Notes under the pieces: model-generated
Database searches by the model: none
What the model was told of the DNA's origin: nothing
The model's input: only the letters and a program-made list of their open reading frames with translations
Made by a program: the position numbers and the translations under genes
Shown here: positions 55,274-64,000 of the stretch, in pieces
How positions within the stretch are numbered: the first letter of the stretch is position 1
How the letters are laid out: the number at the start of each line of letters is the position of its first letter
DNA from: Strongylocentrotus droebachiensis
Taxonomy: Eukaryota > Echinodermata > Echinoidea > Camarodonta > Strongylocentrotidae
Direction of reading: 5' to 3'
NCBI GenBank assembly: GCA_035222895.1
Contig: JAVYIG010006835.1
Coordinates: forward strand, 47,059 to 111,058
DNA: 64,000 bases

Positions 55274-56045
55274 TCGTAACCGGGAGGGTTTGAAACCGTG
55301 TTGCTGATTCCATTTAGACACGGTAAAAACATACTTTCAGCCCAAAACGCTGTTTTATAGTATGTCCGTGTGTATGGTATTACGTACTGGCGTACTGGTG
55401 GGGGGCTTGGGGAGGGGGGCGCCAGCCCCCCCCCCCCAAAAAAAAAAAAAAAAAAAAAAATTAAACCATGACTTATTTTCAATTTCATACAAGTGAGTTA
55501 TAAAATGTTCGTAATATCACATGATTTTCAACAAAATGCGCGTTTCTCCATTTCTGTTGCAAACTGACACATTTCCAAATAGCCAGGAAGAACATTTTTT
55601 TATTTGTATAATCACTAATGTGCCTTAGTGGCCACTAACAGTAACGCTAGGCTAGTATATAACCGTATATCCAGTTTAGCGAAAAGTCTGGATACCCGTA
55701 TGTCCGGCCTGCGTATTTTTGATTTACACACTAGCGAGGGGAATTTTTCGATTAATTCCAATGAAACCGCTCGCGGAAAGCCTAGACTGTATTTTAAACC
55801 TTTACACGTACGTACTTTACTGATATTTTGATAATGTACTGAAATTGTTTTGTCGATGGGTGTTGAGTGTACATGTGTGTGTATGTTCACGCTCGCTGCG
55901 CTGATTTCTGCTCTCATATACAACAGCAAATTGCAAAATAAATACCAATATTTTTGTTTAATATATGTAACTGCTCGGAATCTGTTATTTTGTTCAAATG
56001 GTTGGAGTGGTATCAACTATGAATAACTTGTTTCAACCATACTTT
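55274..56045. other. Intergenic, mostly unassigned
   Basis: A G/C-rich element-like stretch (55385-55460, ending in poly-A of the plus strand) is followed by AT-rich DNA without recognised genes. Confidence 0.45.
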
Positions 56046-56059
56046 TTACCACAGGACGT

Positions 56060-56160
56060 CCCTCCCCTTCTCCCTCTCTCTCTCACTCTCTCTCTCTCTC
56101 TCTTTCTCTCCCTCATAACTCTTTCATCTCTCTCTCGATCTCTCTCTATCTCCCTACTCT
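56060..56160. repeat. (TC)n microsatellite
   Basis: CT/TC tract with interruptions. Confidence 0.9.
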
Positions 56161-56239
56161 TTTTATTTGGATGAATCGCTATGACGTTTGAATATATATA
56201 TTAATTATTGAGTGGGCTTATTGTGCTTTCTAATGGATC

Positions 56240-57195
56240 CCTACAACATGGCAGATCCACTGAGGGGCCTGGCAGAGCAGAATCCCAGGATGTTCTCGAG
56301 TTTATTTGACTTTCAAGAGAGAAATTGTTTTTTTTAGAGAAAAAGAGTTTTTTTCTAAAATGAAATGAAAGGGCTCTTGAAAGTCAAATAGCCCTTTCAT
56401 ATCCTTTTAGAAATGACCTCTCTTTACCTCTTAAAGACAATTTTATGAGATGGAATGTTCAATCTGAGGGCTTTTTGTGCTCTTTGAAAAGAGCACACAA
56501 TGGGGGCAGTGCAATTTAAACTTCAAGGGATGGATTATATAGTTTTTATCGCTCTTGAAAGTCAAATAGCCCTTTCATTTCTTTTTAGAGATAAACTCTT
56601 AACCATCCCTTGATATTTAATTTGCGCTGCCCCTATTGTGTGTTCTTTTTAAAGAGCACAAAAAAGCCCTTAGATTGGGCAGCAAGTAGCAGAAAACGCC
56701 CCTAATACTGGACTCAACATTCAATGGAATGACGCCCACATCATTGCGTTTGAAACGCACTTCTGGTCAAGAATGGTAGAAGAATCATCTGCATAAAAAG
56801 GATAGGGATTATTGCTATACATTGTTACCTTTCTTCGCTCCAGTGATCTCAAGGCAGCAGACAGCAAGAAATTGTGTAAATAATAAAAGGTCCAAAGGAG
56901 TGGTTGTTACTGTTAGAAGCTTTAACTGCATAAAAATCACACTCTCTCCAATTTTGGACAACAAAAGGTTGTCTTGGGGACCACATCAATCTATATTTAC
57001 GGATGGGGTGCAGGGGGAGAGCCTTTGCCGGGAGTCTTGGAGCGGAGCCCCAGGAAGTTCTTGAATTTTTAAAAAAATTGGAAATTCAAATTAGTCGTCA
57101 CAAGCGATAGAAATTGTTAGTTCCTCCTTGAAAGTCACAAAGCCCCTTTCATTTCATTTTAGAAATAACCTCTCTTTCTCTCTTAAAGACAATTT
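56240..57195. repeat. Composite repeat with a ~70-bp imperfect inverted repeat
   Basis: About 56464-56533 (GGGCTTTTTGTGCTCTTTGA ... CAAGGGATGG) is the complement of about 56598-56668 with few mismatches. CTTGAAAGTCA-A-AGCCC and AGACAATTTTAT blocks recur directly near 56370, 56550 and 57128. It looks like overlapping copies of one transposon family. Confidence 0.65.
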
Positions 57196-57477
57196 TATAG
57201 AACTTCTGTTTTCGTTTTGTTGTACTTTCGTCCGCAGACTTCTTAGGCACATGTCGAGCCAACTCATCGGAAATGTAATCTGTAAGTGTAAATTTAAGTT
57301 TCATGTTCTTCCTTTTTTCATTTTTCTTTTTCTTTCTCTCTCTCTCCCTCTCTCTGTCTCTCTATTTTCCCTCCATCCTCTATATTCTTCTCTTTTTAAA
57401 TTATTCTCTCTTTCTCTTCTCATGTTTTCCTTCCATCGTTCTCTCTTTTTCCCATTTCCATAAAAGAATACGATTTT

Positions 57478-57529
57478 CTCACTTATGATGGCAAAGCCAT
57501 ATCAACTTGGCTATGTCATCATAAGTGAC
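57478..57529. repeat. 21-base-arm hairpin
   Basis: TCACTTATGATGGCAAAGCCA and TGGCTATGTCATCATAAGTGA pair with two mismatches around a short loop. Confidence 0.7.
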
Positions 57530-57579
57530 ATTACATAATGGCATGTGTTCGTAATTTTTATGGGCGATGTACTTTTAGT

Positions 57580-58435
57580 TGTTAATATATCCCCCTGTGA
57601 ATAAATATCTGTTCCATTATTTTAAAAATCCAGAAAATCGACACTTCGAGTTATTGTGTGCACAAATCAAATGGGAGTTATCCTTGGAGTGTGTGACATG
57701 CGTTACGAGTACGTGTGACATCGCACATAAATGCCAGTTGGAGATTCCCCATCTAATTACATGTATTGATCTCGATAAAAACAAATATTTAACTTTCTCA
57801 TCAATTCTATTTCCGATTTTTCTAATACTTACACTAATCTCCAATTTTTAAAAAAAATACCTCGTCTACTAGTTTCCTCTCAAGACAACATTATATAAAG
57901 GCTATCTCGAGAGTCATCTCTCGATTTCAATAACTTCTTGCTTTCCTCATCTCCCAATCTCTCTTGCTTTAATATTGCCCCTCCCCCATCTCCATATATT
58001 CCAGTTTATGCACTGTATCTATTCTTCAAGTACAGGTAGATGCAAATATTACCAAAAATCCATTATATAAATCACACTCAGGATACAGCCAATTTACGAG
58101 AATTGCTTAAATCCTCATTTTACATTAATCATTAATATATGGTTTTCAATACAATGGCCATGGTGATGAGATTTCTAGGTAAAATGTTGATGTGTTTGTT
58201 AAAATTTATTACCATGATGCACCTTCTTGGTTTAAAAAAAAAGTATATTTGTTCATGCCTTTACATATCACAGTAGAAATCAATATTTTATATTTGATGC
58301 AGAATAACATTAATATTTGAAGATTATAAACACAAACCGGTTCCATAACCATTCAAGTGTTCCAAAAGAAAGTTAAGCAAACTTTGTCCTCGGTGTAAAT
58401 TCACACTAGCACTAGCGAGCTCTCCGATCCAGTCT
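57580..58435. other. Intergenic AT-rich stretch, nothing recognised
   Basis: Ordinary AT-rich DNA without frames of recognisable family. Confidence 0.5.
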
Positions 58436-58439
58436 AGAC

Positions 58440-58835
58440 TCTTCGCTTTGTGGTTAGGGGGGGGGGGGGGGAAGGCCCTTGCCTCTCTCTCCCCCCCCCC
58501 CCCTCCTCCCCCCGCCCCCGCCAAAAAAAAGAAGAGAAAGAATGGAAAGGGAAAGAGGAGAGCTAAAAGGGAACAAAAAAGAGGAAGAAGAAAAGAAAAG
58601 GGTGAAAAGAAGGGGTGATCAGTTGCAATTAATCCCACCAACAACATGTCGATCGGGGGGGGGGGGGGCGAAAGGCCCTTGCCTCACCCTCTAGCAAACC
58701 TTAAGGAGAGAGAAGGAAGGGAAGGGTAAGGGAAGGGGGAGGGAAAGGTAAGGAAAGGAAGAGAGAAAGAAGATAGGTAGGGGAGTTTAGTTGCAATTTT
58801 TCCCGCCAACAAGATATAGATCGGGGGGGGGGGGC
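58440..58835. repeat. G-tract/C-tract tandem repeat locus B
   Basis: It contains repeated GATCGGGGG, CGAAAGGCCCTTGCCTC, purine tract and GTTGCAATTTTTCCCGCCAA units like those at 33345-33790. Confidence 0.7.
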
Positions 58836-58839
58836 AATG

Positions 58840-60370
58840 GCGTACTGATGGGGGAGGGAGGGGGCTCGGGGGTACAGATCCCCCCAAATAAAATTCAAAC
58901 GCGGTTTATTTCTAATTCGATACCGGTGATTTACAAATGTTGATGAAATGACATAATTTTCCGAGATCTTTCCTCAATCTTTAGTAAATTATACATTTTT
59001 TATGCGTTTGTTGGGAAATAGCAAATTCCTGAATAAAGAAAGAAAGAATAGTGACCTGCCTTGTCACAATTAAATTCAAACGTGGTTCATTTCTAATTCG
59101 ATAGCGGTGATTTACAAATGTTGCTGAAATGACATAATTTTCCGAGATTTTTCCTCACTTTTTAGTAAATTATACTTTTTTATGCGTTTGTTGGAAAATT
59201 ACAAATTCCTTAATTTACAGTCAGGCAAGAAATAAGCTTATTTAGAGGCCTACATGGCAGGGCCCGCAGAAAGACGGGGCTCCGGGGCCTCGAGCTCCGC
59301 CCCCACTTTTTTGGAAAAAGTATACTAAAGAGAAATAGAAAGAAAGAAAAAATAGTGACCTGCCAGTGTCACAAAATAATGAGGTATCAAAATATGCTCA
59401 TCTGAACGTGATTAAATGCCTAAATCCCCTGAGCTTCCGGGGGCTCTTTCCCCTGGATTCCACCTAGGGCCCTACGGCGGGCCCTTGGATGCTAATCTAA
59501 CGGTAATTTAATGCCTAAAAACCCCGAACTTCATGGGGCTCCGCAACTGGACCCCACGCCAATTTGTGTCCTGCTAGTGTCACAAATAAGGTATAAAAAA
59601 AATTGCTCATCTGACCGTAATCAAATGCCTGAAACCCTTGAGCTTCCAGGGGGCTCTGCCCTTGGACCTAACCAATGGCTCTAAGTCAGACCCCTGGATA
59701 TTCATCTGACAGTAATTTATTGCCTAAAACCCCTGAGCTTCCGGGGCTCCGCCCCCTGGACCCCACTCCAATTAAGGACCTGCCAGTGTCACAAATAGGG
59801 TATCAAAATATGCTCATCTGATCGTAATTCAATGCCAAAAACCCCTGAGCTTCCGGGGGCTCCGCCCCCTGGACCTAACCAGGGGGCCTAAGACGGGCCC
59901 CTGAATGCTCAATGACCGTTATAAAATGCCTCAAATCCCCGAGTTTCAGGGGGCTCAGCACCCTGGACCCCACACCAATTAGTGACCTGCCAGTATCATG
60001 AATAAGGTATTAAAATATGCTCATCTGACTGTTATAAAATGCCCCCCAAAACCCTGAGCTTCTGGGGGCTCGGCCCTGGACCCTCACGTCAATTAGTGTC
60101 TTGCCAGTGTCACAAATAAGGTATTAAAATATGCTCTTATGGGTAATTAAATGCCTAAAACCCCTGAACTTCCGGGGGATCCGCCCCCTCGACCCCACCA
60201 GGGGGCCTAAGGCGGGCCCCTGAATGCTCAACGACCCTTATAATATGCCTCAAATCCCTGAGTTTCAGGGGGCTCAGCCCTCAAGACCCCACGCCAATTT
60301 ACACTACTCTCTACCTGGTCGTAAATACTTTAGCCTCCCCCCTACCACTTTGAAAAACGTTCAGCGGGGC
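58840..60370 (+). repeat. Tandem array of ~208-bp units with half-unit structure
   Basis: GACCTGCCAGTGTCAC-like anchors recur at about 59356, 59568, 59776, 59983 and 60092 (spacings 212, 208, 207 and 109). Each full unit has two GCTTCCGGGGGCTCCGCCCC blocks separated by ATGCTCATCTGACCGTAATT. The left part (58890-59340) is homologous to the interrupted copy at 36320. Confidence 0.85.
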
Positions 60371-60453
60371 CTGCATGTAAAGAGTGGGGTGATGCGGATT
60401 TTTTTGTCTGCCAGCCCCCCCCCAAAACTTTTTTGCTCATTGCGCCACTGGTA

Positions 60454-61616
60454 TTACGCAAATGATTTGACAACAAAATCACCATACATCGGAAAAATAC
60501 AATAAAAACATATTTCAAAACATAAAGCTTAAGATATAAATGATTGATAAATTTGATAGAGTTTACATATAGCAGAAGAAAAGAAATATGACTAGGCTAC
60601 TAGTCAAAGTGAAGAGAAGTAAAAATAAGACAGGGGCAACAAGAGAGAAAGTCAAAGATAGAAAGAAAGAACTACAACATTACAATACATAATAATATTG
60701 GGTAAAAAGCATCAAAAAACATTAAAACATAAGTGCCCTTTGTTAAGGCAATATCCTCATTACCAAGTCCATCGGAGGGGATTTAAAGCCGTCGATTCCC
60801 TGGTTGCTTTCTTCAAAGCAAACACATGCGCTTTTAGCAGTCTGGTAGAACAAATGGCGTTTTACATGTATATATTTTATTCTTGATTATTAAAGTTGTA
60901 GCCTAAAGACATTTCCAGAACCAGCCACGCCCGTTATCCAACAATTTATGACCAAACTTTGAATAACTCCGCAAATATATGGCTGAGCTGGGCTAAAACT
61001 GGCATCACAGTATTGTAACACTCTCGTCAGTCTCGTGGAACATAATTGTAACATTTTCAATTTTTTTAATTTTATTTATCTTTATTTTCCAAACATAAGC
61101 CAAAACAAATTTTAAAAATATGACAGGTGCAAGGCATGATTGATAATAAGTTTAAACAAACTTACAACATAAACTTGGATCTCTGAAATTCAAACTGCTT
61201 GTCACCGGTTTCCTGCTTTTGTAGTACTGCAGGTAAAAATATTCCAAACTCACACTTGATTTCCACTTCAGGCTCAGGAGAGCAACAACATAATAATGAC
61301 GATACTTGTTTACAAACCCGGCTCCGCTTTTTTCTAACTCCCAACCCAAACTGTGAATGTTAGCTATTGTTATGAACGGAAATCTAAAAAAAAAAACACC
61401 CGGATTTCTGATAGAAAATGTTGGCTATTGTTATTAACGGAAATTTGTGAAATCTAGAACAGACCGGTTCTCTAATAGAAACTAAACTACATGATCATGC
61501 TCATGATGATTACATATAGAATAAGATATTGAAGGAAGAGGAAAGAATAGTGGCGAAATCATAACGTTTTCACAAGCAAAAATTTGACAAGATGAAAGAC
61601 AATTATGAGTAGACGA
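60454..61616. other. Intergenic AT-rich stretch, nothing recognised
   Basis: Only short unrelated frames. No element boundaries found. Confidence 0.5.
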
Positions 61617-61700
61617 CAGGCGCGTACGCAGGTGGGGGGGGGGGGGGGGGTGGTGTTCTGTTCTTAACCCCCCCCCTCAATTTTTTTCGGGAAAAAAGTG
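61617..61700. mobile_element. hAT-like fragment (CAGGCGCGTACGCAGG end)
   Basis: It has the same start and G-run/C-run layout as the intact element at 63277-63767, but no right terminus. Confidence 0.5.
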
Positions 61701-61779
61701 AATACTTCTCCCCTCCGTAAAGTCAAGAGGATAATCCATTCTCTTCAAACACGTTGACAGAGGCGAGAACGTATCTTAC

Positions 61780-61814
61780 CTGCATTGATCATGTGCGGTC
61801 GTTTGGTAGGATAT
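61780..61814 (-). other. Candidate 35-nt micro-exon on the minus strand
   Basis: It is bounded by a strong acceptor TTTTCAG and a strong donor GTAAGA. Two of three frames are open. It could be a 5' UTR exon of the deoxyhypusine synthase-like gene (an acceptor-like site lies just upstream of its start codon, near 54996) or an exon of a gene to the right. No family evidence. Confidence 0.25.
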
Positions 61815-63268
61815 CTGAAAAGATTAGGATAGATTTACAATTCTAACATAACGAGACCAGTGAATATTATGGATTGTTAATGCTATTGTGAATTTCGAAG
61901 CGTCAATATACTGATTCCCATTATTCCCTGTCAACAAAGAGCCACACTAGAATCGCCCCTGGATTGGAAACGAGGGCAACCACTATTCAAAGCATTATCT
62001 GTTTCCATTTATGTTATTCATATCCCGTTTATTTGTGAATGCTGCGGAATCATGAACACGAGTCATGATGCATGGAATTCTGCGCCGTGTGTATAGAGCC
62101 ATTGAAATTCTACTTTTTCCCCTCTTTTCTATTTCTATTATCAATTTTCTATTATCAACTGTGTGTTTGTTTTGGAACTAAAATGTTCTGTAGAGAAATT
62201 ATAAATTAGCGTATTCGCAATCTCATAATGACTCTGTGGTGGTAAAAAGGAAAATGTCAAGCCACCAAAATCCGTGTTTGAAATAATCGCACACCATTTC
62301 TATGTTATTTACACGAATCGCTGCCCCCCTCCCATCATGGCATCTAAAGAAGAAACATTAACGAAAATGTCAACAAGGCCATTCTCAATGTGGAAACTGT
62401 TCAGATGCTTTAGGTTCTATATAGTATCTTTCCCAGTTGTTTCTATGTGTGATTCAGGGGTCTTTATATCCTGTTAGTTATCCATTTGATTCAGAAAAGA
62501 GAAAATGTTATGTTTGTAATCATGGCAATCAAAGGCTATATAATTCTTTTTTCCACAAACACACGCGCCAAAACCCTCTCATGTACCCTCACACAGACAC
62601 ACACACACAGACATAAAAAGAAAACCTAACCTGGAAACCAATGTGCACGCCGACATACTTCATTGGCTAATTTGAAAAGAGCCCAATGAAAATCACGTTG
62701 TTGAGTACCGACAAACACACACACACCACGCACGCATGCACACCCCTCCCCCACACACATTATAGGCTGCCAACAGAATCACTCTGGTTTCGGCCATAGA
62801 ACAAACTTTGCCAAATTAATGTGAAGTGCCATGATTGCACATCACAAGCCACGAAAAACCAACGTAGCAATTTGGTTGTCTAGATCCTGCGCTTTGGGCC
62901 TCAAGTATGACAATGCTTATGATTTGCATAGCCCATGGACCAACTTTTGTCAGAATTTGGTAGTTTACTATTATTGGTTTTACATCACACGAAATATACA
63001 TTGACCACCAATTTTGTTTTTAAATGTATAGAAAAAGGTTGTGTTACCATCCGCCTTCAATGTTTCAATTGCTTATTTCAATTCAGTTTAGCTATCACGG
63101 TGTAAATTTTGAGAATCGTCATTTTCTTTTGAAAGATTTTGGTTTCAAATAATCGGTGCATGTATGAAGATAATGAGACTTGGTGAAAAGTGTATTTTCA
63201 AAGAGCGTGGACCCTTTAATTGATTTTAAGTCAGTGATAGAACAACGTAAATGTATAAAGCATAAACA
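61815..63268. other. Right flank, nothing recognised
   Basis: AC-rich microsatellite stretches near 62570-62620 and 62710-62760; otherwise featureless AT-rich DNA. Confidence 0.5.
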
Positions 63269-63276
63269 CCTGTCAC

Positions 63277-63767
63277 CAGGGGCGTACGCAGGGGGGGTTT
63301 TGGGGGTTCAAACCCCCCCTTTGGTATTTTTATGTATGTAAACCCCCCATAAAAAAAACCTAAACCCCCCCCCCCCCCCCCCTTTGGTTTTTTTTTTTTT
63401 TTTTTTTTTTTTATTATTAAAAAAAAAAAAAAAAAAAAAAAATTATACCCACGGCTAACCTAATGTAAGGTGACCTTACCCCCCCCCCCCAACGACAAAA
63501 AATGTCAAATTTTGAAATTTCGAGACCAAAAAAAAAAAATGAGTCCGCTTCCCCCCCCCCCCCCCCCCCCCCCCCCCCACTGAGCGACTTTTCGGCTGGC
63601 TGAGTCGTTGCGATTTTTTTTTACCTCCAAAAAAAAAAAAAAGTGTCCGCTTACCCCCCCCCCCCCCCCCCCCCCCACTGAGCGACTTTTCGGCCGGCGC
63701 GATTTTCAAATTTTCGGGAGCAAAATATTTTAAAACCCCCCCTTGGAAAAATCCTGCGTACGCCCTG
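63277..63767. mobile_element. Intact hAT-type MITE with 8-bp target duplication
   Basis: The ends are CAGGGGCGTACGCAG and CCTGCGTACGCCCTG. The 8-bp direct repeat CCTGTCAC flanks flush at 63269-63276 and 63768-63775. The interior is dominated by G, C, A and T homopolymers. TIR type and TSD length fit hAT. Confidence 0.9.
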
Positions 63768-63857
63768 CCTGTCACATAAATGAATCTAACACTTTTCATG
63801 TAGTCAGAACAACATAGGTTATTTTCTTCATCTTGTTCCTCATCATAGAAAAAGTTT

Positions 63858-63890
63858 CCTTTCTCTCTCTCTCTCTCTCTCCCTCTCGAC
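63858..63890. repeat. (TC)n microsatellite at the right edge
   Basis: CT/TC tract in otherwise unremarkable sequence. Confidence 0.9.
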
Positions 63891-64000
63891 CATTATGTAC
63901 AGTATTGCTAAATTCTGTTTTTCTCAACCACTGTCAAATATTTACTTTTGTGTAGAGTGAGACCGCCTAATTACCCTATATTTTGTTCCCCATAAATTGT

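Overview
The window is animal nuclear DNA: AT-rich, intron-rich, and packed with microsatellites, long G/C homopolymers and small DNA transposons. The repeat style (hAT-type miniature elements opening with CAGGGGCG, tRNA-like SINEs, LINE remnants) and the gene content suggest a marine invertebrate deuterostome, most likely an echinoderm. That taxonomic call is inference. Exons below were built by hand from reading frame, splice signals and intron phase.

Four host genes can be read. (1) 1220-19515, plus strand: at least 16 coding exons of a multidomain protein. A Kunitz domain is followed by a family GH81 endo-beta-1,3-glucanase whose N-terminal half is interrupted by about 237 residues of a cysteine-containing repeated module. 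The 5' end (signal peptide) lies left of the window. (2) 26317-28370, minus strand: SLC25A44, a mitochondrial carrier, complete in three coding exons (314 aa). (3) 40881-45268, plus strand: a class I SAM-dependent methyltransferase of the TMT1/DDB_G0268948 type, six coding exons (277 aa). (4) 47798-54966, minus strand: a deoxyhypusine synthase-like protein, eight coding exons (414 aa), with conserved catalytic residues and an N-terminal extension that resembles a mitochondrial presequence. Genes 1 and 2 converge, as do genes 3 and 4. They do not form an operon-like unit.

Most of the rest is mobile or tandem DNA. Intron 1 of the glucanase gene holds a 48-bp minisatellite. Intron 7 holds a Harbinger-like MITE, a Tc1/mariner-like palindromic MITE (second copy downstream of the gene) and a LINE remnant. 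Intron 14 holds a decayed tandem copy of exon 15. Between genes 2 and 3 lie a Helentron-type tandem-repeat element (29.0-30.1 kb), a 5'-truncated LINE reverse transcriptase (31.0-32.5 kb), CpG-rich hairpin clusters, a hAT transposase remnant, and a 1.45-kb TTAA-flanked element nested in a repeat whose uninterrupted homologue is present at 59.3 kb. A decayed C2H2 zinc-finger fragment sits in a hAT-like element in intron 3 of the deoxyhypusine synthase-like gene. From 55 to 64 kb I find only repeats and one candidate micro-exon.

The most interesting content is the animal GH81 glucanase with its Kunitz domain and internal repeated insert, followed by the divergent, possibly mitochondrial deoxyhypusine synthase-like gene.
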